From Buchananella sp. 14KM1171 (lineage in GTDB: Bacteria; Actinomycetota; Actinomycetes; Actinomycetales; Actinomycetaceae): a stretch of 64,000 nucleotides of DNA. This document shows, piece after piece, positions 53,517 through 63,065 of this stretch. Under the pieces are notes generated by a model, which was given only the letters and a program-made list of their open reading frames with translations, was not told the origin of the DNA and made no database searches. The position numbers and the translations under genes are program-made. The stretch's first letter is position 1, and every line of letters begins with the position of its first letter. Location of the stretch: the NCBI RefSeq assembly GCF_041380365.1, contig NZ_CP159981.1, forward strand, positions 1,426,001 through 1,490,000, read 5' to 3'.

Positions 53517-54646
53517 CAGGCAGACTCCTGCTTGCTCAGCAGCGGAGAGACGGCGTCGCGGACCTTACTTGCCAGCTCTGCGTAGCCAACGTGCTCGCCC
53601 AGAGGAGCGGTGATTTCCTGGTCAGCCAGGCCAGCCACAAAGCTCGTCGCGGGGCGGAGCCCAAACTCTTCCCCGATCGCAGCTGCGTGCTCTGTCAAGC
53701 GCTTAACGGACCTCCCCAAGTAACCGGAGGTCGCGTCGGTCTTTACCGGCTCCTCAAAGGCACCCACCAACGAAACGGGCTGGTCCGTTCGGACGGAGAC
53801 GGACACGAGGTGCGGCAGGGTCCGGTTGGCAAAGGTGTTCTGCTTGCCAGTGGGCATGGCAAGGGCAAACCCATCGATGAAAACCTCAAGGGCACGCAGC
53901 GCGGCCTCGGGACTACCCAGGTTCTCCTTCAGCATGTCCAGGTTCACCGTCGCATAGCGGTAGATGGTGGCGGAGGCGAACTCAACCGTTCCCATCATTC
54001 CGGCGCCAGCATCCTCGTTCTCTTCGGAGTCCTCCTTGGCATCGTCCACTGCCGTGAAGAAGTCGTGCTCCGTCTCCACGGGGTGAGTGGAAATCGCGTG
54101 CGCAACCTGGCAGGAAGCGTCGATGTTCAGGTCGGTGTCCTCGGCCACCATACGTCCGAACAGGGCCATGTCGATTGCGTGGTCCTCCTTGAAAATGGCC
54201 TTGGCCATCTTCGCGTCCACCTTCTCCTCCTGCTCCTCGGCAGCAACCGCAAGTCGGGCCAAGCGGTCGACCTGGGAAGGGGAGAGGAAGAGGAGGTAGC
54301 CCGACTCCGGGGTGCCATCCTTCTTGTTCTTGGGCGGCTCCACCCTGATCTTGGCTGCCGCGAACACGCCCTTGGCCAGCTCCTCAGCCTTTCCTGCCAG
54401 GTCGGGGTCCTGAGCGGCGATGCGGGAGGCCACCAGTTCAACGACGCGCTTGGTGCGGATGCCAACCTCGGTGGGGTCCAATCGGGTCTCGAAGAACTGC
54501 CGGGTGGCCCGCTTCCACGACTGAGAGGAAACCCGTAGGCGCCGAACACCGCCGTAAACGGCGGTCTTAGGAGAGCCAGAATCGTCGCGATTCACGCACG
54601 ACGGCGGCAGGTTCTGAAGGATGTGCAGGTCAACAAAGGTAGTCAT
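53516..54646 (-). CDS. cas7e: CRISPR-associated Cas7e (CasC), Cascade backbone
   Basis: Six copies form the backbone on crRNA in type I-E Cascade. 376 aa; starts FVDLHILQNLPPSCVNRDDSGSPKTAVYGGVRRLRVSSQSWKRATR-type sequence with the conserved NRDDSG and SSQSWKRA motifs; SATIYRYATVNLDML and FALAMPTGKQNTFANRTLPHLV are further family segments. A Glu/Asp-rich stretch (AKEDSEENEDAG, about 205) is an uncommon loop. It lies 1 bp after the cse2 stop. Confidence 0.96.
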   Translation of the reverse strand: MTTFVDLHILQNLPPSCVNRDDSGSPKTAVYGGVRRLRVSSQSWKRATRQFFETRLDPTEVGIRTKRVVELVASRIAAQDPDLAGKAEELAKGVFAAAKIRVEPPKNKKDGTPESGYLLFLSPSQVDRLARLAVAAEEQEEKVDAKMAKAIFKEDHAIDMALFGRMVAEDTDLNIDASCQVAHAISTHPVETEHDFFTAVDDAKEDSEENEDAGAGMMGTVEFASATIYRYATVNLDMLKENLGSPEAALRALEVFIDGFALAMPTGKQNTFANRTLPHLVSVSVRTDQPVSLVGAFEEPVKTDATSGYLGRSVKRLTEHAAAIGEEFGLRPATSFVAGLADQEITAPLGEHVGYAELASKVRDAVSPLLSKQESA

Positions 54647-54647
54647 G

Positions 54648-55331
54648 TCAGTGCTCCAAGTCGTTGGAAGGGGAAGGGGAAGTTGTAGAAGAGGAGAGCT
54701 GAACGGGCGGGAGCGCAGCGAACTCGCGAGCCCACGTCAGCCGCATGGCGCTGGCGCCACCGGGAGTCTGGAAACGAACCAAATCGCCGGCCAGAAGGAC
54801 ATAGTCCATGGGAATGCCCTTGGCGCGCAGAAGTGAGGAAAAGGTCTTCAGGTGGTGGCGCAGTTCCGTGATCGTGGAAGACGTTACAAGGGCGTTGAAG
54901 CGCGCCCTCAGCGAATCGTTCTCGTCGGTCCCTGTCCCGACTAGTGCACGAGCCGCGTGCCCCAAGCCCTGGTCGCGGACATGCATCGGTTCCGACCTGG
55001 ATTGCTGATGCACCGCGTAAAGGGTCAGCGCGGTGTGAACCGCAATCTCCTCCCAAGTTGGTTCGTCTCCAGCACCAGTCGGAACCTCGACCGAAGTGAG
55101 ATGCCAGATGGCCGGAACGTCCCCGGGAGAGCTGGGTACTGCTTTACGGAGCTGTGCTAACTCCGCCCTGGCACGTGACTCACCCTCCAAGTACCGGCGC
55201 TGAAGCCCGCGCTCGCCTTCGAGGACCCTGCTGGCCGTCTCGACAGTCTTGTTGCCAAACGGCCTCCTACTTTTGCGGGGCGGGGGGTCGCCCGGAGTCA
55301 CCGCTGTATTGCCCGGATCGAGGGTGGTCAT
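54648..55331 (-). CDS. cse2: Cascade small subunit Cse2 (CasB)
   Basis: All-helical small subunit that stabilises the displaced DNA strand in Cascade. 227 aa. Family features: AELAQLRKAVPSSPGDVPAIW, EEIAVHTALTLYAVHQQS, and DSLRARFNALVTSSTITELRHHLKTFSSLLRAKGIPMDYVLLAGDL. The first 30 residues are a Pro-rich, probably disordered extension. The ATG overlaps the cse1 stop (ATGA). Confidence 0.94.
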   Translation of the reverse strand: MTTLDPGNTAVTPGDPPPRKSRRPFGNKTVETASRVLEGERGLQRRYLEGESRARAELAQLRKAVPSSPGDVPAIWHLTSVEVPTGAGDEPTWEEIAVHTALTLYAVHQQSRSEPMHVRDQGLGHAARALVGTGTDENDSLRARFNALVTSSTITELRHHLKTFSSLLRAKGIPMDYVLLAGDLVRFQTPGGASAMRLTWAREFAALPPVQLSSSTTSPSPSNDLEH

Positions 55332-56977
55332 GCCGTGGTCCTTTCTGTCTCGTTGGTGGATGATTTCTCTTGGGTGGGGTACGGGATCCCCTTGCGCAGT
55401 GCCGAACGGAAGAATGCCAAAGCTTTGCCGGCATCCATGCGGGCGTCGCCGGTTCCTCGACCGGCGAAGGCCGTAGCGGGGATCGCTGCAGTTAGGTCCA
55501 GGCTTTGCCGGTTGGCCTCACGATGCAACAAAGTCCGCCAAGCGTCGCGGGCCTTTGCCTGGTCAGTCTTCTCGAGCGAGGCAAGCCAGCTGGGAAACTC
55601 CTGGTCCAGAACCGCATACATCGCCGCCCTGGCCGCATCGCCTGCGGCACTGGCCTTGTCTGGCTCTGCACCGCATGCTTTGGCAAGGTTGGCTGCAAGA
55701 TTCCGGATTGCAAAGGCAGCCAGATCCGCCTCAGACATCGCGTCGCGGACGCAGGTGATCAGCGGGGAATCGCGGCGAATCAGCTTGGTAGGCAACTGCA
55801 GGGAGTCGTTAATGAGCTCGTCGATTACTGACTCGTTAGAACCGTACTCAATGCCGGTAGCGACTACATGTACCAGGCCCTGAACAGGAACAACTTCCTC
55901 ACTAACAAGAACTTGGTAGAAATCGAGGATCGCTGGTGGCCTAAACTGGGAGCCGCCGTCCTTCCCAGCCACTTCCGGGCTCAGCTGAGAAACCAGAGAA
56001 GGCAGTCCGCGCCAGAACGCCTGCTCCTTAGAATGCTTGCGCGGCATGTAGACCTTAGTCTTGAACTTGGTACTCTGCGGCTTTGAGTACCGCCACGCAG
56101 TCATCGGCTCGACGCTGAATCGGTTCTGCGGCGTGGCCTTGTCACCGTTACCCAGAAACAGCCCGTGCACACGGTGTTCGTCGCCATGCAGGAGCACTCG
56201 ACGGGTCTGCCACGTGTAGCACGCCACTGGTCCGGTTGGCGGCAACGATTCCGCTCCCGCCGGCCCACTCGGTTCACGCTCCCAGGGGGGCAAATCTGCT
56301 GTCTCGGAAACGCTGTGCATGTCCGGGACCTTCTTGCACACCACCGTGTTGAGCAGGAGAGTCTTGGCCAGGTTCTCGCCTTTCACGTAGACGACGCCAA
56401 TCTGTCCAGTCCAGCCGGGCCCGATCGGATACCCCTTGCCACCCTTGACCGCTGGGTCTCCTTCCGCGCCGCTGCGAATGCCTGAAGGATCAAAAGAATG
56501 TACGTGCACCAGCCAGCGGGCGGCCTCGGCCCAACTGATGCTCTTGAGCCCTCGACCGCGCCGAGTGGTGAAGAACGGCTCCCCGTTGGGCACATCTGCA
56601 ATCAGCTTTTCCAACCCCGAAATAGCTCCTGAGGAACTCCGAATCCCCGCTACCTGGAAGAACGGCGCAACCGGGTCACGAAGGTCGAAACGAGGGCGGT
56701 GCTCCGCCAGGTAGGCGGTGGCTGCGCTTCTAAGAACATCTGGAGCCGCCCAGGCTCGCTTCCACTCTTTGACGGTCTTCGGCCCCCCCAGCGCTCGGTG
56801 GCAGATCGCCAGTAGCAAGCGCAGGATGGCTACGTCCTGGCTGGCCAGCTCACCGGTGATGGCAGCGATTTGTTCTGCCTGCTCGAAGGCCTCCTGAAGG
56901 GAAACCTCCCCTGTGTTTCCGTCCAGGTAGGTCACACGTATCCACGGCTTGTCGACCAGGTTGAAAGAGCTGCTCAT
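55328..56977 (-). CDS. cse1: Cascade large subunit Cse1 (CasA)
   Basis: Recognises the PAM and recruits Cas3. 549 aa. FNLVDKPWIRVTYLDG at the N-terminus, LLLAICHRALGGP, FDLRDPVAPFFQV and WAEAARWLVHVHSFDPSGIRSG are conserved Cse1 segments; the C-terminal four-helix bundle follows from about 390. Starts by ATGA overlap with the cas3 stop and ends by overlap with cse2, so the order cas3-cse1-cse2-cas7-cas5-cas6-cas1-cas2 is one tightly coupled operon. Confidence 0.95.
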   Translation of the reverse strand: MSSSFNLVDKPWIRVTYLDGNTGEVSLQEAFEQAEQIAAITGELASQDVAILRLLLAICHRALGGPKTVKEWKRAWAAPDVLRSAATAYLAEHRPRFDLRDPVAPFFQVAGIRSSSGAISGLEKLIADVPNGEPFFTTRRGRGLKSISWAEAARWLVHVHSFDPSGIRSGAEGDPAVKGGKGYPIGPGWTGQIGVVYVKGENLAKTLLLNTVVCKKVPDMHSVSETADLPPWEREPSGPAGAESLPPTGPVACYTWQTRRVLLHGDEHRVHGLFLGNGDKATPQNRFSVEPMTAWRYSKPQSTKFKTKVYMPRKHSKEQAFWRGLPSLVSQLSPEVAGKDGGSQFRPPAILDFYQVLVSEEVVPVQGLVHVVATGIEYGSNESVIDELINDSLQLPTKLIRRDSPLITCVRDAMSEADLAAFAIRNLAANLAKACGAEPDKASAAGDAARAAMYAVLDQEFPSWLASLEKTDQAKARDAWRTLLHREANRQSLDLTAAIPATAFAGRGTGDARMDAGKALAFFRSALRKGIPYPTQEKSSTNETERTTA

Positions 56978-59967
56978 TCCGTGCCCGCCTCCATCAGTCC
57001 AAACTCAGGTGAGTATTCCAAGGTCTTTCCGGCCAGAGTGGCTCGCCCGTCAGTGAGCAATAGGAACAGTTGCCCTCGCAAGGCGGGCTCTACCTGCCAC
57101 TCAGTTTGTACCCACTTTTCTAGCTCAGCTATGGAGTTATCCAAAAGCGACCCGCGAGAAAAAGTGAAGGGAAGACGAACTGCGGATAGTGCCATCGCCT
57201 CCACAACCTCCCGTTCGGGAACCCGGTCAGTTGGGACTGGGCAGGCTGGCACGTCAGAGCTCGGTAGGGTGTAGTACTCCTCTTGGCCTCCTACCAGGCG
57301 CTTGTCCAGCAGGATCACCTCCAAAGAGTCCTCTCCGTCCCTGACCTGGGCGCGGCCGGCCTCGTCGTCGGCAATTGCGTGTGTGTTCAACCAGCCAGTT
57401 AACCCTGCCCCGTTGTCTACGTCAGGCTCCGCCAGGAGGTAGCTATGCGCTGAGTTTTCTAGTAGCTGTGCCTTCTTGTTCCACTCCGCGCGGGCGGAGT
57501 CCACCAGCTCGACCCAATGAGCCGGTACGCGTGCGGTGTCGCCGTATACCTCCTCAATGAGGGTACGTACGTCGTCGGGCACAACCACCGGTTTCCCCTC
57601 AGCGATTAGTCGGTCCAGGCAGGCCGCAGTGAGCAGGAGATCCTGCGCGCCGTAAATTGCGCGAGCGCCGCCCTCCAGGCTGGGACTCGAGCTCGCCGTG
57701 GAGGGGAGATAGTCGACGTAAGCAACTGGGGTGGCGAGCTTGGGAGGGCGTGGGCGCACGTGCCGATGCAGGCGTCCCATTCGCTGCAACACCAGGTCTA
57801 TCGGGGCCAGGTCGGTAATAAGCAGGTCGAAGTCGACATCGAGGGACTGTTCAACTACCTGAGTGGCCACCACTATGGAACGGTGCGGGCGCTGTGGCTT
57901 TGACCGAGGAGGCCCGAACGCGCGCAGTAGGTTCCTATCACGCTCCTGCCGATGGGCGATAGTGAACCTCGCGTGGTGGAGAGAAACGTCGTCACCGAAA
58001 ACCGCCTTGAGTTCGAGGTAGGTGTCCTGGGCGCGCTTCACGGTGTTGCGAACGATGAGGGCGCAACCGCCGTCGGAGAGCTTGTCATCGAGTAGCGGTA
58101 CCAGACAGTCCTTGCCTAGGCGTGCCACACCGGTGGTGCTTTGTCTGCCGCTAGAGTTCAGGTCTTCGGTTCTCGAGCCGGTGGCACTGATCGTTAGCAG
58201 CGCTGGGAAACCAATTCGTGTCGGCGGAGGGGAGTCGACATCGTCGGGTAGTTCGCCTGCAGCTAGTTCGATCCCCCGCCCATAAGCCGCCGCAAGCTCA
58301 CCACAGCGCTTCTGGGAGAGCGTGGCCGATAGGAGCGCCACCGGCACCCCGTAGTTGGCCAGCCAGGTGAGCACCCGGTCTAGGTAGACGTTCATGTAGG
58401 TGGAGTAAGAGTGCACCTCGTCAACGATCACCACCTTGCGGGACAGGCCAAGGTGGCGCATCGCCAGGTGCGGGGAACGCATCGCACCGAATAGCAGATG
58501 ATCGACTGTGGTGACAACGAAGTCAGAGAGCATCGCCTTCTTGTTGCCGTTAAACCAGGCCGTGATCGCTACATCCGGGTGAGGCAACGCAACGCGTTTG
58601 CCTCCGTGGCGCAGGTCTGGCAAAGGCTCGTCCCTGCCGACCTCCTGGGGCATGGGCATAACCGGGGAGAGCCCGATTTCTCCGCCGACACTGCCGAGTA
58701 GACGATCCCTGATTTCGTACCCAGCTCGGCGGAGCTTTCTGGCAGCTTTATTCAAGCGTGCGCGTCCATGCAGCAGGTTCGCGCTGTAGCTCGAGGGAGC
58801 ACCACGCTCGCCGTAGTGCTCCTGGATGCGCATCAGCCACGCAAGCTCGCGGGCGAACATGGCATCAGCGGTGGCTTGTGTAGGCAGCGCGAACAGGACA
58901 CCCGACCGACCGGTCCGTGCGGCCAGCACCTCCGCAGCCATCAGGGCAGCTTCGGTCTTCCCACCGCCCGTCGACTCCTGAATCACCATGAGGCCAGGCA
59001 ACTCCATGGTTCGGGCCGCTTCCACCACCCGTGCCTGCACGTCGGTGGCGCGCGCGCCGTCAGGAAGGGAGAAACGAGACTGCAGCAGCTCGTCCGGGGA
59101 TTCTCCCAGATCCAGCGGTCGCCACGGCGTTGGCAGCTCCAGTTTCTGCACAGCGGCCTCAACACGAACTGCGTGAGCTGAAGGGGGCAGCAGTGCGGCG
59201 GCGTCGTCCATCTCCGGCATCGTGGGGAAGTAGACCTCGCTAGAAGCAAGCCAGTCGGCCACGATCACCAGACCGGACAGGGCGGCTAGGAAAGGCTGGC
59301 TCCATTCGCGTCCGCGCCAGTGGGAAAGAAGAGAGGTGGCGCCGGTGCGGGTGGTGACGAAATCCAGTATCTCTGCCCGTGCTTCTTCCCAGGTCTTGGC
59401 ACCAAAGAGATGTGGCCGCAGGCCGTTGATGAGCTCGTTGACCTTTGCCAAGGTGGGAGGAAGGCCGTGGTGAGAACCGACCACCGAGGTGAGTGCTCGA
59501 GTTTGGCGCCTGGTCCAGCCGTGCGCGGCATTGAGCCAATTGCTGAGGCAAATCTGCCCTGCTACCGCGTGGGGCGCCTCGCGGCGCTCGTTGCGATCAA
59601 TCACGTCTGACTTCAGCCCGGCCTCCTGCATCACGTCGTACAGGCGGGGGACCTGCTGCGCGAACGCGGGGGTTGCCTTGCCGATGTCGTGCGTTGCGCC
59701 CATCCAAGCGGCCAGCGCGGCGAATTCCTCTAGGGGTGGCAGCCCGGTGGTGGAGTCGGCGAACTCGCGTGCCAGAATGTCCGGCACGGTGGGGCCGTAC
59801 CAGTTGAGCGCCAGGTGCCGCGCTACGGCCGCCGTGTCGAGCAGGTGCAGCCAGAGGGGGAGCCAGCGGGTGCTTGCCGGGTCGTAGCCGGACTTTGCCC
59901 ACACTGACCTGGCGGCGGCGGAAAGTGGCGCGTCGGCCGCTGCGGGGATTTCTGGCGAACGAGTCAT
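56974..59967 (-). CDS. cas3: CRISPR-associated helicase-nuclease Cas3
   Basis: Degrades target DNA after Cascade binding. From the ATG at 59967 it has 997 aa: an HD nuclease domain (H41 in LHLLDTAAVARH, H93-D94 in GATHDIGKATPAF), an SF2 helicase with motif I ESTGGGKTEAAL (331-342), motif II DEVH (516-519), motif III LSATL, and motif V/VI VATQVVEQSLDVDFDLLITDLAPIDLVLQRMGRLHRH-type sequence, then a C-terminal domain. All catalytic residues that I can check are there. An extension to 60069 is open but reads through GC-repeat DNA and is rejected. The ribosome site is weak. It is the first gene of the operon, so the promoter lies in 59968-60120. Confidence 0.95.
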   Translation of the reverse strand: MTRSPEIPAAADAPLSAAARSVWAKSGYDPASTRWLPLWLHLLDTAAVARHLALNWYGPTVPDILAREFADSTTGLPPLEEFAALAAWMGATHDIGKATPAFAQQVPRLYDVMQEAGLKSDVIDRNERREAPHAVAGQICLSNWLNAAHGWTRRQTRALTSVVGSHHGLPPTLAKVNELINGLRPHLFGAKTWEEARAEILDFVTTRTGATSLLSHWRGREWSQPFLAALSGLVIVADWLASSEVYFPTMPEMDDAAALLPPSAHAVRVEAAVQKLELPTPWRPLDLGESPDELLQSRFSLPDGARATDVQARVVEAARTMELPGLMVIQESTGGGKTEAALMAAEVLAARTGRSGVLFALPTQATADAMFARELAWLMRIQEHYGERGAPSSYSANLLHGRARLNKAARKLRRAGYEIRDRLLGSVGGEIGLSPVMPMPQEVGRDEPLPDLRHGGKRVALPHPDVAITAWFNGNKKAMLSDFVVTTVDHLLFGAMRSPHLAMRHLGLSRKVVIVDEVHSYSTYMNVYLDRVLTWLANYGVPVALLSATLSQKRCGELAAAYGRGIELAAGELPDDVDSPPPTRIGFPALLTISATGSRTEDLNSSGRQSTTGVARLGKDCLVPLLDDKLSDGGCALIVRNTVKRAQDTYLELKAVFGDDVSLHHARFTIAHRQERDRNLLRAFGPPRSKPQRPHRSIVVATQVVEQSLDVDFDLLITDLAPIDLVLQRMGRLHRHVRPRPPKLATPVAYVDYLPSTASSSPSLEGGARAIYGAQDLLLTAACLDRLIAEGKPVVVPDDVRTLIEEVYGDTARVPAHWVELVDSARAEWNKKAQLLENSAHSYLLAEPDVDNGAGLTGWLNTHAIADDEAGRAQVRDGEDSLEVILLDKRLVGGQEEYYTLPSSDVPACPVPTDRVPEREVVEAMALSAVRLPFTFSRGSLLDNSIAELEKWVQTEWQVEPALRGQLFLLLTDGRATLAGKTLEYSPEFGLMEAGTE

Positions 59968-60028
59968 GGGGACAGTGTGCCCGCAGTCACCAACATTCGA
60001 AGCTGCGGCACCCCGCGAGATCGCACCC

Positions 60029-60092
60029 GGCCCGCACCCGGCCCTCGCCCGGCCGCCCCCGGCCCGCACCCGGCCCTCGCCCGGCCGCCCCC
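60029..60092. repeat. 32-bp GC-rich tandem repeat upstream of cas3
   Basis: Two perfect 32-bp units (60029-60060 and 60061-60092), starting GGCCCGCACCCGG and ending GGCCGCCCCC, with a partial third copy. They lie between the tRNA terminator and cas3, where the cas promoter must be. Confidence 0.9.
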
Positions 60093-60129
60093 GGCCCTCG
60101 TCCGCCCCCCGGCCCCGCCCGCGAATACG

Positions 60130-60155
60130 AAAAAGCCCCGAGTTTCCTCGGGGCT
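60130..60155 (-). terminator. Intrinsic terminator of the tRNA cluster
   Basis: On the minus strand AGCCCCGAG - GAAA - CTCGGGGCT is followed by TTTTT. It is a textbook rho-independent terminator just after tRNA-Phe, and separates the tRNAs from cas3 on the same strand. Confidence 0.92.
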
Positions 60156-60160
60156 GTTCG

Positions 60161-60233
60161 TGGCTCCGACCGGTGTCGATCCGGTGACCTTTCGATTTTC
60201 AGTCGAACGCTCTACCAACTGAGCTACAGAGCC
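60161..60233 (-). tRNA. tRNA-Phe (GAA)
   Basis: 73 nt. Minus strand starts GGCTCTGTAGCTCAGTTGG, anticodon GAA in ACTGAAAAT, T-arm GGTGTCGATCC-type on the plus strand, discriminator A, no encoded CCA. It is the last tRNA before the terminator. Confidence 0.96.
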
Positions 60234-60279
60234 TTAATGCTCCACAGCCCGGTGAAGTCACCGGGCAGTTTCGCATCCG

Positions 60280-60353
60280 CGACCCCGACGGGACTTGAAC
60301 CCGCGACCTCCGCCGTGACAGGGCGGCGCGCTAACCAACTGCGCTACGGGGCC
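60280..60353 (-). tRNA. tRNA-Asp (GTC)
   Basis: 74 nt. Minus strand starts GGCCCCGTAGCGCAGTTGG, anticodon GTC in CCTGTCACG, T-loop GGTTCAAGTCC, acceptor closed by CGGGGTC with discriminator G. No encoded CCA. Confidence 0.96.
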
Positions 60354-60381
60354 TTGTTGGTACAAGACCTTGACTCTGTCG

Positions 60382-60454
60382 TACCCCCAACGGGATTCGA
60401 ACCCGTGCTACCGCCGTGAAAGGGCGGCGTCCTGGGCCGCTAGACGATGGGGGC
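60382..60454 (-). tRNA. tRNA-Glu (TTC)
   Basis: 73 nt. Minus strand starts GCCCCCATCGTCTAGCGG, anticodon TTC in CCTTTCACG, T-loop GGTTCGAATCC, ends TGGGGGT plus discriminator A. The three tRNAs are 28-46 bp apart and form one transcript Glu-Asp-Phe. Confidence 0.96.
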
Positions 60455-60630
60455 CAGAGCCGCTCCGCCGGGCGAAGCGCCCTTTGGAACGTGGATTAGC
60501 TTAGAGGCAAAAGTTCCTGGAGGGCAAATCGTCTCCGGGTGAGACGGGACACAGGCGACTTTTGGCCTGAGATGGTCCGTTTGGGCGGGGTTTTCCGCGC
60601 CGGTGAGCTTGGGGGTGGGAGGATGGGGCG

Positions 60631-61035
60631 GTGATTGACGTGCCGGATGATGTGTTCGACGCCGCCGTCGAGGAGGCCTTGCAGCAGATCCCTGACGGGT
60701 TGCTGAGCAGGCTGGACAACGTGGTGGTGTTGGTGGAGGACGAGCCCACCGAGGAGCAGCTGGAGTCTGCCGAGCCGTTTTGGTGCGAGGAGTGCGGTGA
60801 GGAGCACGCCGATGACCTGCTTGGTCTCTACGAGGGCACGCCGCTGACAGAGCGTGGCGACTATTGGGGTGCGGGCGCGTTGCCGGATCGCATCACGATC
60901 TTCCGTGGCCCGCTTAAGCGCATGTGTGAGGATCGGGAGGAGTTGGTGGAGGAGATCGCGGTGACGGTGGTTCACGAGGTCGCCCACCATTTCGGCATCG
61001 AGGACGATCGCCTGCACGAGTTGGGGTGGGGGTAG
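60631..61035 (+). CDS. Zincin-like metallopeptidase family protein
   Basis: 134 aa, starting at a GTG (60631) with GGAGGATGGG upstream. The zinc-binding motif HEVAHHFGIEDDRLHELGWG closes the protein (HEVAH at 115-119), as in the short Zincin_1 family of actinobacteria and others, whose substrates are unknown. The N-terminal DDVFDAAVEEALQQIPDGLLSRLDNVVVLVED matches family sequence. FWCEECGEEH (50-59) adds a CxxC pair not usual in the family as far as I recall. Confidence 0.86.
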   Translation: MIDVPDDVFDAAVEEALQQIPDGLLSRLDNVVVLVEDEPTEEQLESAEPFWCEECGEEHADDLLGLYEGTPLTERGDYWGAGALPDRITIFRGPLKRMCEDREELVEEIAVTVVHEVAHHFGIEDDRLHELGWG

Positions 61036-61036
61036 T

Positions 61037-61121
61037 GGGCCGACGTTCCGCCCGCCGCCCCTAGGGTTGCCGCTTTGCTCTGCGCCGCTTGATTGGGGGC
61101 CGACGTTCCGCCCGCCGCCCC
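61037..61121. repeat. 25-bp direct repeat, two perfect copies
   Basis: 61037-61061 and 61097-61121 are identical (GGGCCGACGTTCC then GCCCGCCGCCCC), 60 bp apart, in the gap between the zincin and mscS genes. The first 13 bases also occur at 17188-17200, in the stem of the purL terminator. Confidence 0.9.
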
Positions 61122-61225
61122 CTCTGCCCGCCCTGCTCGCTTGTCGGCGGCTAGGTCCCCTCGCGGCGCCGGTAGGAACCGGCGCCTCCCGGGCGGTGGC
61201 GCTGGGCCGGACCTAGACTGGGCGC

Positions 61226-62323
61226 ATGCCCGCCGCGATTCCGCTTCCCGTTTTTGCTGCAGATCTGGCTGTGTTTCGACTGCCCGCTTCGCTGCTGGAG
61301 TTCGGTTTGCCGATTCTGATTGGCGCGGTGGTTGGCGCCGGCGTGGGCCTGGCCGTCTACATGGTGTGGAAGGTGGGCACGCTGCGGCGTCACCAGGCGG
61401 CGCCGTCGCGGCGGTTGCGCCTGCCGATGCTGCTGCTGGGCATGTCCGTGGGCGCGTTTGCGGTGTTGAACGTGACGCGGGCGGCGCGTCCGCTGGCGGT
61501 GGAGCCGCATTGGGTGGAGTTGGTCTCTCACTTCTTGCTGGTGTGCGCGATCGCGGTGGCGACCTGGCTGGTGGCGCGCCTGATCGTGCACGCGGAGCAG
61601 CGGGTGGTGGCGTTGAGTGTGGACGACCCGCTCACGGCCCGCCGGCGCACCACGCAGGCGCAGATGATTCGCCGGGTGGCGGTGGCGATTGTGAGCGTGG
61701 CTGGCACGGTGGCGATCATCATGACGTTCCCGGGGGCGCGCACGGCGATGACGTCGGTGCTCGCGTCGGCGGGTTTGATCTCGCTGGTGGCGGGCTTGGC
61801 GGCGCAGTCCAGTTTGGCGAACCTGTTCGCGGGCCTGCAGTTGGCGTTTACGAACGCGGTGCGGGTGGGGGACACGGTGACTATCGAGTCGAACACGGGC
61901 AAGGTGGAGGAGGTGACGCTGACCTACGTGGTGTTGTCCGTGTGGGACGGGCGCCACGTGGTGGTTCCCTCCACGCTGTTCATCAAGACGTTCTTCGAGA
62001 CGCGGTCGCGGCACGGCGAGGACGGGATTGGGCAGGTGTTCGTGGACGTGGATTGGCGGGTGCCGGTTGAGTTGGTGCGCGCCGAGGCGCGTAGTTTCCT
62101 GGAGTCTTGCGAGTTGTGGGATGGCCGGGAGTGCGCGGTGGAGGTGACGGACGCCAAGGGCGGCAGCGTGGAGTTGCGCCTGCTGGTTTCGGCCGCGACG
62201 CCGGGCGACGTGTGGAAGCTGCGCTGCCAGTTGCGCGAGCACGTGGTGTCCTGGTTGCAGCAAAATGCCCCCACGAGTTTGCCGCGCACTCGCGTGGAGG
62301 GCGCGATTGAGAGGGAGAGCTGA
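61226..62323 (+). CDS. Small-conductance mechanosensitive channel (MscS family)
   Basis: 365 aa. Membrane segments at about 24-45, 69-88, 94-116 ([20 protein letters not shown]-type) and 145-165, then the pore-lining helix around [34 protein letters not shown] (about 173-205), and the cytoplasmic beta domain ([42 protein letters not shown]). It relieves turgor on osmotic downshock. The ATG at 61226 is the first in frame with homology. msrB starts 1 bp after its stop. Confidence 0.92.
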   Translation: MPAAIPLPVFAADLAVFRLPASLLEFGLPILIGAVVGAGVGLAVYMVWKVGTLRRHQAAPSRRLRLPMLLLGMSVGAFAVLNVTRAARPLAVEPHWVELVSHFLLVCAIAVATWLVARLIVHAEQRVVALSVDDPLTARRRTTQAQMIRRVAVAIVSVAGTVAIIMTFPGARTAMTSVLASAGLISLVAGLAAQSSLANLFAGLQLAFTNAVRVGDTVTIESNTGKVEEVTLTYVVLSVWDGRHVVVPSTLFIKTFFETRSRHGEDGIGQVFVDVDWRVPVELVRAEARSFLESCELWDGRECAVEVTDAKGGSVELRLLVSAATPGDVWKLRCQLREHVVSWLQQNAPTSLPRTRVEGAIERES

Positions 62324-62324
62324 A

Positions 62325-62798
62325 ATGACTTTTGATTCTGTGTCCGACGACGCCTTGGCTGCCGCCCCCAACCCGGGGCCCGATTCTGGTGAGGCCGGGG
62401 AGGGGCAGGACTTTCCGGTCACGGAGGCGCAGTGGCGGGCCCGGTTGAGCCCGCTGGCCTACCACGTGCTGCGGGAGGCCGGCACTGAGCGGCCGCACAC
62501 GGGCGAGCTGCTGCACGAGGACCGTGAGGGCACCTACTCTTGCGGCGGTTGCGGGGCCCAGCTGTTCGATTCGTTGACCAAGTTCGATTCGCACTGTGGT
62601 TGGCCGTCGTTCTACGCGCCGCTGGACGGCGGCGCGGTGAGGCTGTTGGAGGACCGCAGTCACGGGATGCTGCGCACGGAGGTGCGCTGCGCCCGGTGCG
62701 ACTCTCACTTGGGGCACGTCTTCCCGGATGCCCCGCAGACTCCTACGGGTAACAGGTTCTGCATGAACTCTGTGTCGCTTCAGTTCAAGCCGCTGTAG
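62325..62798 (+). CDS. msrB: Peptide-methionine (R)-S-oxide reductase
   Basis: Repairs R-methionine sulfoxide in proteins. 157 aa from the ATG at 62325 (AGAGGGAGAGC upstream, inside the end of mscS). Zinc Cys pairs C73/C76 (SCGGCG) and C122/C125 (RCARCD), possible resolving C91 (DSHCGWPSF) and catalytic C146 ([10 protein letters not shown]), with [10 protein letters not shown] and SHLGHVF. The first 25 residues are an acidic, disordered extension. Coupled to mscS. Confidence 0.96.
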   Translation: MTFDSVSDDALAAAPNPGPDSGEAGEGQDFPVTEAQWRARLSPLAYHVLREAGTERPHTGELLHEDREGTYSCGGCGAQLFDSLTKFDSHCGWPSFYAPLDGGAVRLLEDRSHGMLRTEVRCARCDSHLGHVFPDAPQTPTGNRFCMNSVSLQFKPL

Positions 62799-62864
62799 TG
62801 AGGGCCGGCGGGACTCGCCGATGGGGGCGGGTTCCGGGCGGGTTGATGCGGCTGGGAGCTGGCT

Positions 62865-62898
62865 GTGGGGCCGGCCCGCTTCGGCGGGCCGGCCCCAC
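62865..62898 (+). terminator. Terminator hairpin after msrB
   Basis: GTGGGGCCGGCCCGC (62865-62879) and GCGGGCCGGCCCCAC (62884-62898): a 15-bp perfect stem closed by a TTCG tetraloop, followed by CTTT. The rest of the 338-bp gap holds an AT-richer stretch (62980-63130) with the promoter and metal-responsive operator of the next gene. Confidence 0.85.
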
Positions 62899-63065
62899 CT
62901 TTATGTCGCGAACGTCAGCTCGGATCGCGCGCCGTGTGATTGTGCACACTGGACGCTGCGCGGCTCCGCGTGGCCTTCCCGCATTTTCTTGAGCAATGCC
63001 ACGTTTTCCCTGTGCCTTTGTTCCCAGGCACCCCTCTTTGTGAGGACTATTCTCAACTCCGTAGC

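Noticed and set aside
59968-60069. 34-residue N-terminal extension of Cas3
   Set aside because: It reads through the 32-bp GC repeats and has no Cas3 homology; the first family residues follow the ATG at 59967.
60161-60233. tRNA-Phe as an attachment site for a CRISPR-carrying island
   Set aside because: I found no second copy of the tRNA 3' end at the other side of the locus and no integrase gene.
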